Shown piece after piece: positions 48,266 to 64,000 of a DNA stretch of 64,000 nucleotides. The translations under genes and the position numbers were made by a program. Origin of the DNA: Absidia repens (Eukaryota > Mucoromycota > Mucoromycetes > Mucorales > Cunninghamellaceae); NCBI GenBank assembly GCA_002105175.1, contig MCGE01000006.1, positions 248,001 to 312,000 on the forward strand, read 5' to 3'. Numbering within the stretch: the stretch's first letter is position 1; every line of letters begins with the position of its first letter. Below the pieces are notes generated by a model. That model was given only the letters and a program-made list of their open reading frames with translations. It searched no databases and had not been told where the DNA came from.

Positions 48266-49857
48266 CTAACTGCAAATACCACAGGTAATAATATGCTTGA
48301 ATTTTTTCCAGCCACCAGATTTCTTATGTTGTGGATCCTGTGCTGTAGCATGGTGATGTGTAGGTTGTGTTGCGTGTTCGTTGGGAGTTTGAATATTGTT
48401 CGATTGACGTTTATCCACTTGTTTCTTTGTTGTTGCATGTTGATGTTGTGCTGCGTGTCGATGATTGGATCGCTTTGGAAGAGTCTAACATTGCCGATAA
48501 AAGTAAAGTTTAGCAACAGCCAATTTTTTTTTTTTTTGCCATTTCTAAAACTTACCTCCCATCCTTTCCCATTGTTCAATAAGCACCAATCATAAACACT
48601 ATCATCCACTTCGCCAGCATTCTTGATAGATTTTGTAAACAATTCCCGTAAAAAGTCATAATCAGGTGCTTCTTCAAAGCCAAGTTTCCGTACATATTGT
48701 AGATAGATGGCAAATTCCTCTATATATGATCAAAATAAAATGGGGTTAGTATAATATCAAATGGGATAATAATCATTTCTATTTTACCAGGGTAACCAGC
48801 ACAGAGCTCCTTGATAGCAGATGTTTGTTTCTTTTCACCAATCTTTTCATACTTTTGTTTGTTCGTAGCGGCCTTCAGTCCTTGCCAAGGTAGCGATCCA
48901 CGCAGGAAATACATAAACACATGTCCCAAGGCTTCCAAATCGTCACGGCGTGATTGTTCTAAAAAAAGAAAGAGGCATGAATAACGGCATATACGATATC
49001 TGTTTTTGGGTATATCCCCCCCTCCTCCTCTTTTTGTTCTCCCTCATCACCCACCATCACTTTGTCTATCCAGCCCCTTTTCTTTCTTTTCTTTCTTACC
49101 TCGACCCAAATGAGTGTTTATACTCATGTACCGTGCAGTTCCCGATAAACTTTTTCTTTCACGATAAGGAATATGTTGTTTTGTTTTTGGATCCCGATAT
49201 AATTTTGCCATTCCGAAATCCACCATATAGATATTATTTGCCAATTTGGTTCCAGGCTTGCCAACAAGAAAATTGTCAGGTTTAATGTCCCGGTAGATCA
49301 AATTCTTTTCATGGATGGTTTCAACACGACTAATCTGCGATATATAAATAAAAAATGTTAAAAACTATACTATCTGATATACTAGCATGCTTTACCATTT
49401 GCTTCGCTAACATAGCCACTGTTTTGACAGAAAAACGTCGGCCACAAATATCAAACATATCTTCCAAACTAGGACCGAGGAGATCAATAACCAAGATGTT
49501 GTGAAGGCCTTCTTGACCAAAATAATACGCACTAGGAATACCAACACTTCCAGCCATGATTTTGTATGTTCGATATTCATCACGTAATTGAGGGGCATCA
49601 CTTTTTCTCGGTTCAAACTTGATAGCCACTTGTTGATTGTTCAGTAGGTTGGTGCCTAAAATAGTAAATAAAAATAGAATATGAGTAAAGAGTATTACGG
49701 TGGATTGACTCTTTCAATTACCTTCATAAATGATACCAAAGGAGCCTTCGCCAATCTTTTTCCCTACTCTATAGTGAACACCAACTACGTTATGTGAAGA
49801 TCCAACTGACGAGGATTGCTGTTGTTGTTGCTGATGATGATGTTGATGTGCCGTCAT
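48266..49857 (-). CDS. YCK: Casein kinase 1, Yck1/2-type, with C-terminal cysteines
   Basis: Exons are 49857-49722, 49655-49396, 49334-49100, 48958-48788, 48719-48556 and 48484-48266, giving 394 aa. Kinase motifs: [16 protein letters not shown] (P-loop), VAIKFEP (catalytic Lys), [14 protein letters not shown] (catalytic loop), [27 protein letters not shown] (the CK1-specific SINTH region) and [21 protein letters not shown] His/Gln-rich N-terminus and a His/Gln-rich tail of about 70 aa flank the domain. The tail ends ITCGICS. Yeast Yck1/2 end in palmitoylated cysteines that hold them at the plasma membrane; a similar role for the two cysteines here is inference. The tail is much shorter than in yeast. 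The start chosen is the first ATG in frame. Confidence 0.93.
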
Positions 49858-51692
49858 GTGCCGGAGGAATAATATAAAATAGTAGTTAAAAAAAGGTGGA
49901 CGATGTAAATGTGAATTGTCGTGTATAGAAAATAAAAATAAAAAACGCACTATAATCTATAGTTGAGTAAGTATAAAGAATATTGAATTGGGTAAACAAT
50001 AAAACACAAGTAAGAGAAAGGAGAAAAAGAAAACGAATAATAGAAGAAAGGAAAAATAAAAAAAAAAGGGAGAAGGGAAGGGAAAAAAAAAAAAAAAAAG
50101 AAAAAAAAGAATTGAATCTCCCCTCGATTGAACCAATTTTTTCTTAAAATGTCATCCAAAGGATTTTACTCACCCCACAAAGCTCGTGGTGATTTGCCTA
50201 TTGCTGAATATGTCATCTCACTCGCTTTTCCATTCAACTGAAAATAAATTGTCCACACGTTTTGTTCCTTTTCTTTCACCTATTGCATAAATATGGTGAT
50301 ATTGACATTGCTTTCCTTTTATAAGAATGAAATAAAGGTATAAGTAGTAAGTAATTCATACTGTATGATATATAATTTTATATATAATGCATACTATTGT
50401 GTCGCCATGAGGGTCGGTACTGTCCCCCAGATTTTGTGTCTTGTCATACATCTTTCAATAGATAAAGTAAAGCACACTGGTATTATGCTCAACTAATAGT
50501 TTTGAGCCCATACATAACATGAATAATAATGAAAAAGAGAAGAGCGGAGCGTTTCAAGATTATTAACTTTTTGTGATACCCTGGGAAATGTGAGATATTT
50601 GCCCATTTTGGTCACCTTGCTGCCCTCAAGTAATAAATCATTTGAAATCCCGCTGTAAAATAAACTTCAAGTGCATGTCTCATAAACTATAGTGTATTAG
50701 CTAGACTGATCTACCAATTTTCAAATAAACATTTTCTTGGCGTCCACAGATCAAGATTGTTGTTTTTATTTAATTTTTTCGGCAGGGAAACGGAATAGAA
50801 TTCATTTTTATGACCTTGATTCAAGTTAAAAATATCATCCATCCATTTTTTTTTTTGTTTTTTTGACACTTCCTTAGTCAGTCATATCATTTTTCATGCA
50901 TTTACAGCTCTGTATATATGACACAATACAGAAGAAATACGTACCCCTTTAGCTTATCTTCTAATACTAGCTATTTGTTTACTATGGCTCCAGTCTTTTC
51001 AATCAATGCAATCTATATATAAATCAATATGATATATAATAATAAGGGGAGGGGAGCGTGGAGGGGGGGTGATTGTTACAGTATTCTCCCCTCCCCCCAA
51101 AAAAAATCAACAAGTAAGGGAGTTGTTGTTGTTGCTTTTCTGTTACATACCGGTTTCGGGTCAAATTCTTTTTTTTTCAAGATACGTAGTTGGCGCATAA
51201 TAAAACCCACCAGGCATGCGTTTATCAAGATCCAACCTTGTCATATCAAAATCGTGATTTTGTGCATATCAAATTTTTGCAGGTACCGATATTGTATAAT
51301 AAAACTTTAATTGGGTGCAATCATAATAGCCGTTGTATGTTGCCATAAGTTTGTATTCCCCACTAAGTAAAACGCTGTCCATATCATACTGTAATACGCC
51401 TCCATCAAAGTTTTTCAATATATTTTATTGATAAAATAATACGTATTGCGGTCCATAATATCTTAAAATAGTCGGGTTGAACTTTATACAAAATAACACA
51501 TCTATATTTTATCAAAATACCTTTTGTCTTTGACAGGACTGTCAGAACCCATATGCAGCAGGGGAAAAAAAAAAAGGCAGGGCGAGCGGCCATTAAATTG
51601 GTAATTCAAATCCAGTAGCCGAGCAGCTGCTGCTTGACGTGTTCGATTTTTTCTTTCTGCACCTTTTTTATTTTATTTTTATCATCAAACCA
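49858..51692. other. Divergent YCK/SEC18 intergenic region
   Basis: 1.8 kb without a supported gene between two divergent starts. The YCK leader is A/G-rich (49950-50115). TTTGAAATCCCGC occurs at 50641-50653. The SEC18 side ends in a T-rich tract before its ATG. No repeat family copy was found. Confidence 0.5.
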
Positions 51693-54738
<3,046 letters not shown>

Positions 54739-54957
54739 TATAATAAATCGTTAGTGTAGTGTAGTATATACTTATTTGTAGTAGTAATTAGATTTTTATG
54801 TCCTTTTTTTATTTTATATATTTGATGGCCCACATGATCGGCATGAATTCCAAATGGTCGCTACTTTAAAATACTCAATAAAAATGATTCATTATTCTAT
54901 TTTACTCTTCTTTTCTTCTTGTTGCCCATCTCTTATTTTTCGACTATTGGCTTGCCC

Positions 54958-55419
54958 ATGGCGAAAAAGCACCAAGTATATATCAACAACGTCCGAATAT
55001 ATTGCTGTAATACCTGTCATTCCCATCTCATTAGTCAAGACAATATCATCTCGCGGGCATTCCAAGGTCGTGTAAGTTTAGTAAAAAAAAAAACAAAAAA
55101 AGCAAGGGCGGTGGGGGGGGGGAAACCAACGAGTAAAGCTGCTATTGGTAGCAAAATGAATACATAAACAAATACTCATCCTTTTTATTAGCATGGACCA
55201 GCTTATTTTGTGGATCACATTGTCAACATCACCATTGGTGCAAAAGAAGAGCGGATGCTCATGACTGGAATGCACACTGTGGCCGATATCTCCTGTACGA
55301 TTTGCCAAACAAAACTGGGTTGGAAATATCTACATGCCTTTGAAAGCAACCAAAAGTACAAGGAAAACAAATGTATTCTCGAACGTGCCAAGATTTCAAA
55401 AGAGGTGTTTTGGGACTGA
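54958..55419 (+). CDS. MOH1: Yippee-family zinc-binding protein (YPEL/Moh1)
   Basis: Two exons, 54958-55071 and 55192-55419, giving 113 aa. The Yippee fold has two CxxC zinc-ligand pairs: YCCNTCHSHLISQDNIISRA and ISCTICQTKLGWKYLHAFE. The conserved AFQGRHGPAYF, EERMLMTGMHTVADISC and KYKENKCILERAKIS segments are all present. Molecular function is poorly defined in the family; yeast Moh1 is linked to the GID ubiquitin ligase and stationary phase. It lies 219 bp after SEC18 on the same strand with its own short upstream region. Confidence 0.95.
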
Positions 55420-58400
55420 ACTGGGCACACACACACACACATACCCATATGTATATGTCACTTGTTTGTAGTTTAGATCCAAAGCCACACTTATTCATCA
55501 TTTTTTGTTTCAATCATCACGTTTAGCTCCCCCATCCTCTCCACACTAGATAGAATACTTTCCTCCCTTCCCCCTTCTCATCGCTTTTTTTTTTTCTTTT
55601 TTGAATAAAAACCAATACAATACCATATTACATACAAATACAAAATGTCTTTATTGAATTAAGGATCCCATATAATATTTAAATACTATGTAGCAGTAAC
55701 TATGTCTTACATGTTGTGATTGGCCTTGATATGACCTGATCATTCCAACGTTGGCACAAGTATGTCAAGAATGCTGATGTTGGTGCAAAAAAAGACAAAG
55801 TTGGATGTTGTACTGTACATACAGTAAAGTACACTCTTTGATTAAAAACGTATTATATCATTCATCAGTGCTCGTACTCGTAGACTACTACTTCGTTCAT
55901 CCGCTGCAACGGCTACATATCACTCAGTTTATTTTGTGTGACAAATATATGTATGCCAAGTGCATGAAACTTTTATCTTTCAATAAGTACTATATAGTTT
56001 TGGTGAGGTACGCTTTCATAGCTTTTCCATAAATGTCATCAAGAATGTACTATTATGAACCCCTAGTATATAGTTTTCACCAACTTCGCCAAACATATGA
56101 TTATTGAATATCACCAGAAATTCTACGATATATATATATACGATATAGTGTATCTAAATCAATCCGAAAAACTACGAAGAAGTCCCACTTGCAGTGTTCT
56201 TTATCTGAGTCAAATCCAATATGCACGGTGATCGGGATTTGAAACGTTTGAGAATACACTCAGGAAAGCTTTTTTTGGGCTTTCTAATAACTCTTTTTTG
56301 CCTTAAGAAACAATGTGGTCCTAATGGTGTATCCTTCAATGGCGCATCGGTGAATTGAATATTGTATACCGATCTTTTTCTTTTCGACACCTTTATCATT
56401 CGATACTTGACTGTTACAAACGCCGGAACTTTACTATATACACCATTCCTTGTTCCTAGATTTGCTCCTCACTAGAAACAAGAAATTCTTGATGGTATAT
56501 TGTTGTTGATTTTTTTTTCTCTCAAGGTGATATTGAATAGGTAACATTTTATTTCTCATATACAAATTCTTATATTCACGACATTGATTGGCTGACTACA
56601 ACTTTGTACTGATTGCTTAGAAAAACAAAGAAAGCACCGGGATTCAAGAAAACCCCACAATAACAATGTATCACAACTCAACGATTTGTACTCTCATCGT
56701 AGACGTTTGATTACTTCTCCATTCCCTTGAACCACTGCCTTGGATTGGAACCCAAACTCACACCCTGCAAACAATTCTTATGCGCCACCACTGTTCCCAC
56801 CACCAAATGTTTCATCTCAAACGGAATCGATCACAAGAACATGGCAAGTTTTTAAACGAAGTTAAAATAGCGTTTAGTTTGGGGTAGGTGCCATCATTGT
56901 GAAAACATTAGAGTCACCACCATTGTAGCACGATCATTATCAAACCCTTGCCAACAGTATGTACCATATTATTTTTATATCGAGAAAGAGTGACGTGACA
57001 GCTTTGCATATCTGTTGCATGGTGGATTTTTTTGGACAGATAATGATGGAATACAGCACAATAGACCACGCTATTAGTCATAGTCTCCCCTATACAATTT
57101 TAGTTTTAGTTCTCCTTCACTCCCAAATAGAGTTACATAGTCACATCCCCCCTCAATCAATAAAAGAATATCATAACACATTTTTATCTATTGGGTTACA
57201 ATCAGCAATTTAGAATAGTGTAATGTCGTATAGTATTGGTCTTTATTGTCTATTATATATAATCACTAAATAAAAAACTATTGATCTCTGTTAAAAATGA
57301 TGACATATAATGCGCGAAGGGGAGGAAAGAACTGATCGGTATGCTACGTATATTCTATTAAGAGTTCGTTTTGAGTACAGGTGGCTGTGGTTGATATGTA
57401 GAGTAGTAGAGGCTGAAGACAAGTAAGGAAATTCGACCTTTCAGTAATCCGTTATGTGGTGAATTGGGATTCAATAGGGTCCAGAAGATGTATAGGATCA
57501 TTCTACAGCATCAGTAGTATGTTTTGCGCAAAATAAGGATAAAGAATATAACGATTTACAAAAGCCAGAAACCCACATCAAAAATACACTACATCAAGGA
57601 TCTATTGGCGATAGCATCAGGAAGACTATTGGGTGCTCTGAAGCATAGACAACACTAATGCTCAGATACATTTCTAAAGTAGCGGCCAATATACTGCATA
57701 AAACACGACGAACACTAAAGGAACACCATTTATTGAAGCACAGTAACAGTTAGCATTAATCAAAATGGGGATGGTATTAATAAACAGATCTATTGCATAA
57801 GACATGAGAGATGCTAATGAAACATTTTTTATTAAAGTACGTAAAAAGATATGTATTTTATTCAATGTAGATACAAATTATGGACAAACTAACACAAAAC
57901 TAAGCTAATGAAGGCTCCAAAAATACAACTAATGGTACCTTCAGATCCTAGATCCAAAATGAAAGGGTTTCTCCATGCATCTTGTAATCCCTGACCTGAA
58001 ACCCCTTCTAACCTAGTCCTGACACTAATCTAAGTCCAACATCGTACCATAGAAGTTGAGTGGTAGAGGATAGATAAAGGGAAAAAAAAAAAGGAAAAAA
58101 AATCAAAAAGGAAGAGCGTCGAAAAAAAAAATCACATGTGCGGTGGTTAAAATGTTTTCTGTGGAAAAAATGAAGCTATCTTTCTCAATATAGCACGACT
58201 GCTCACATCATAACAACAACAATATCCATAACAACGATGCAATTTCGTTTTTCGTTGATATCGTTGTTTTGGGTCCCAAATATATTGTCAACTCGATACA
58301 AATATCATCGTTTGCATGCAGTTAGAAAAAACAACAAAAACAGCATATAGGCAGCGTCCATGACTATACCAAATAAAAGACGATACAATAGTATCATCCA

Positions 58401-58545
58401 TGTGGTTACTCTTTTTCACTTTTGCGACATAATTTATTTCACACTATATTAATGGGCAACACATCAAACATGTAATCAAGAGATAAATGGTTCTTTATTA
58501 TCTAGTCATAATACAATACACTAAACTATAGTACTACAGTCTAAG
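55420..58545. other. Intergenic region with repeat copy A6 and a possible gene remnant
   Basis: Mostly AT-rich with a CA run at 55428-55441 after the Yippee gene. On the minus strand an open frame at 56172-56399 (75 codons from ATG) could be joined to a 34-codon frame at 56715-56815 (MKHLVVGTVVAHKNCLQG start); it is described as a finding rather than called, because the acceptor is poor. Repeat A6 lies at about 57770-58150. Confidence 0.45.
57770..58150 (+). repeat. Family A repeat, copy A6
   Basis: Subrepeat side (AGATCTATTGCATAAGACAT), head (GTAGATACAAATTATGGAC, ATCCAAAATGAAAGGGTTTC), A tail (CATGCATCTTGTAATCCC, CTAATCTAAGTCCAACATC) and a degenerate end block (CACATGTGCGGTGG). A second ATCTATTG unit lies upstream near 57600. 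Confidence 0.75.
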
Positions 58546-61694
<3,149 letters not shown>

Positions 61695-62343
61695 CTAGCT
61701 ACCACGGTAAGTAGTGTAAGAATAAGGACTAAGAAGAAGGGGATGTGATAGTGTTGTTCTGGGTTGGCCAATTCAAAGATGATCTACAAAAAATACAAGC
61801 GAGCGAGAGCAATGCGATTAATTTTACGTTATTATACCATCCCTTTTCCCATTTCATATTTCAATTTACCTGAACATAGGGATAGAAACATTCTTGACCT
61901 TGCTTGCTAAAGTATTCTTGGGTTTCAAAAGTCACTCGGTAAACACCCTTTTCGGCCTTGTATCCTTGAGGCAACAATGTAGGGCAACGTCCATCTTCGT
62001 TAGTTTGTCTAAATAGATAAAATAGAAAGTGAGTTCAGGTTTTCTCTAAAGTAAAGTAAATAAATATCATTTCCACCACTTACGCAGTGGACAAAGTGTT
62101 GAAGGCACCATTATCCATCTTTTCAATCTTGACATTCACACCGCGTCCGGGTGTACCAGTGGAAGCGACAAGGACGTGGCAAGTAATAGGACTCTTGTGG
62201 GCAGACATGGGCTATAAGAACAAACCAAGGATTAAATTAATAAACACAGGAAAGAAACAACATCCATCAAGTGTTTTTTTTTGTGTGCGGCCACTTACAG
62301 TAAGGTGATTTTTGACAGCTTCAAGTCGAGAAGAAGAAGACAT
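61695..62343 (-). CDS. 5-hydroxyisourate hydrolase (transthyretin-like); one-base frameshift
   Basis: Exons are 62343-62299, 62211-62084, 62008-61870 and 61783-61695. The enzyme hydrolyses 5-hydroxyisourate in uric-acid breakdown. Motifs: SPITCHVLVASTGTPGRGV, TNEDGRCPTLL, GVYRVTFETQEYFSKQGQECFYPYV and EQHYHIP. The family hallmark ending YRGS is present (SPYSYTTYRGS then TAG), but it is in a different frame from HYHIP. At a run of four C on the minus strand (61739-61742) one more C would give HYHIPLLLSPYSYTTYRGS and a 133-aa protein, close to the family length. As written, the frame runs on into downstream sequence (to 61589) with a non-homologous hydrophobic tail. Confidence 0.88.
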
Positions 62344-62511
62344 AAAACGAAGAAAGGAAAAAGTTATCTCTTAATTCTCAGCAAAATGAGTTCTCTTAAA
62401 TTTAAAAAAAAATACAAAAAAGTCACCAGACGTTGAAGCGCCGCTTTAACAATGCTTTATGATGATTTTTTTTGAATTTCTCTTCCAACATTTTTTAATC
62501 ATAAAAACTAG
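62344..62511. promoter_or_regulatory. 168-bp shared promoter of HIU hydrolase and GRH1
   Basis: Two divergent start codons are separated by only 168 bp, so both promoters must lie here or extend into the neighbouring 5' exons. The sequence is AT-rich with a CGTTGAAGCGCCGC GC-rich core near 62431-62444. No specific factor site is recognised. Confidence 0.6.
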
Positions 62512-63859
62512 ATGGGTGGAGCTCAAAGTGCAGAACATGGGCGATATGGCTTTCATGTTTTAAAGGTAAAATAGATGATGGGTTCACAATTATTTTAATA
62601 CAACTGACATATACTTTTTGTTTAATATATAAAAAAAAATATAGGTGAAAGAAAACTCACCCGCTTACCACGCTGGTATTGAACAATTCTTTGATTATAT
62701 CGTGGCCATCAATGGTACCAATTTGGTATGTTATATTAAGAAGTGATGTAATGATGAGTATACTTATCTTTCTTTCTTTTCTTTCACTTTTCTGTCTTAG
62801 GAAAACGGTGATAGACAAATGCTATTGACTATCTTGGAAGAACACAAAGATAAACCGATACCTTTTACTATATATTCCAGCAAAGAAAGATCTTTTCGAG
62901 GTAAGTGTCTAAAGTCTACTATGGTATTATTTTGGAATTAATTTACCTTTTTGAATAGATATTTTGCTAACTCCTGCTACCCACTGGTCATCCGATCCAA
63001 ACGAAAAGAGTTTGATAGGTAAGAGAATGATTGGTTTAATTTTGGTGGTAGTAGTGGGAGGACAGATGATTGAGCACTGATCCATTTATTACTTAGGCTG
63101 CTCTATACGGTATTGTACTTACGAACGTGCTGGTGAATACGTATGGCATATTTTGAACGTCTCACCCAACTCCCCAGCAGAAATGGCGGGCGTCATTCCT
63201 CACACAGACTTCGTTATCGGAAGCCCGCAGACAGTGCTGAAGAGCGATGATGACTTTTATAACCTGGTGGAAGACAACCTTGGAAAGCCGCTACGACTCT
63301 ATGTGTATAATACTGAATGGGATAGTTGCCGTGAAGTAAGTTGCTCCCGCTTGGCTACCACAAAAAAAGCGAAGAACATTATTTTAAAGACTACTTTTAT
63401 ATGCTGCATCTATAGGTCATCATTGTACCAAATCACGACTGGGGTGGCACTGGATCTTTGGGATGTGATGTAGGATTTGGATTATTACATAGAATTCCAC
63501 GCAGAAACACCACTGGAGAAGGCGACGACCGGGATGACGAGAGCCTAAATAAAGACGACAATGATCATCCAACTTACAGCAATACCATCTTTAGTGCCGC
63601 TGATTTTGAACCAACCACTGATCAATCAACCACTCACTCTCTGACAAGTTATGAAGAAGGACCTCTATCAACACCACAGCAAAGATCATCAACCGAAGAA
63701 GTTCTACTACCTACATCAAAACGGGCGTCAACCCCATCGATAGCATCCGACAGCAATGAATTACCCAGCGCCAGTGCACCATCACAATCAAACGAGCAAC
63801 AAGAATATCTTTTGAAAGAAGCACAAAGTACCAGATTACCGGACTCACCCCAAGTTTAA
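62512..63859 (+). CDS. GRH1: Golgi reassembly stacking protein (GRASP55/65, Grh1)
   Basis: Exons are 62512-62565, 62645-62725, 62801-62900, 62959-63018, 63097-63335 and 63416-63859, giving 325 aa. GRASP proteins tether Golgi and early secretory membranes and support unconventional secretion. The N-terminus [10 protein letters not shown] fits an N-myristoylation site. Two PDZ-like domains follow: [31 protein letters not shown], then [19 protein letters not shown] and [16 protein letters not shown], the typical end of the second. The last 110 residues are disordered and rich in Ser, Thr, Pro and Gln, as in other GRASPs. All phases close. Confidence 0.94.
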
Positions 63860-64000
63860 GGACCCACAACGATTACTGTAGTTATATTTCCCCCATTCTT
63901 CTCATTCAGTTTTTTTTTTTTTTAATAAAGGCACTGTCCCACTTCCCATTTATTTGTCCTTTTGATCCCCGCCTTTTTTTTTTTTTCTTTCTTCACCTTC

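Overview
The window is nuclear DNA of an intron-rich, AT-rich fungus. The gene set points to an early-diverging fungus, most probably Mucoromycota. It includes a GH72 wall transglycosylase with an X8 domain, a chitin-synthase activator of the Skt5/Chs4 type, a WASP that keeps its GTPase-binding (CRIB) motif, and many 50-120 nt GT-AG introns. The placement is inferred from gene content and style; no rRNA or species marker is present. I find 18 protein genes, one of them cut by the left edge. I saw no tRNA, rRNA, CRISPR array, secondary-metabolite cluster, or mobile element with coding capacity.

Left part (1-20 kb): the 3' end of a GPI-anchored beta-1,3-glucanosyltransferase; RPA43 (RNA polymerase I); a 5-kb gene-free block of dispersed repeats; then four minus-strand genes: eIF2 gamma, OST1, an SPX-RING protein and SKT5. 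LAS17/WASP (+) is divergent from SKT5.

Middle part (20-46 kb): a CCDC97-domain gene (-), an UNC93-like membrane protein (+), then LTN1 (26 exons, 1,776 aa) flanked by two 494-aa aldehyde dehydrogenase paralogues, one on each strand.

Right part (46-64 kb): a Yck-type casein kinase 1 (-), SEC18/NSF and a Yippee gene (+), MET17 O-acetylhomoserine sulfhydrylase (-), and a 5-hydroxyisourate hydrolase (-) whose start lies 168 bp from the divergent start of the GRASP gene GRH1 (+).

The genes are mostly housekeeping and do not form one pathway. Loose themes are secretion and the cell surface (GAS, OST1, SKT5, SEC18, GRH1, Yck, WASP) and translation and its quality control (eIF2 gamma, LTN1, RPA43). 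For 15 of the 18 genes the reading frame closes exactly (exon phases checked by hand). The other three (SKT5, UNC93, HIU hydrolase) each need exactly one extra base in a homopolymer run. That pattern suggests sequence undercalls, although real mutations are possible.

The gaps between genes carry two related dispersed repeat families, called A and B here. They share a head of roughly 100 bp and have different tails; about a dozen copies lie in both orientations. The gaps also hold many long A/T homopolymers and microsatellites. The most unusual observations are this repeat family with its CACGTGGGCGGG-bearing end, a 10-nt micro-exon that separates the two ALDH paralogues, a 33-nt GC-AG intron, and neighbouring genes that both end in CAAX boxes.
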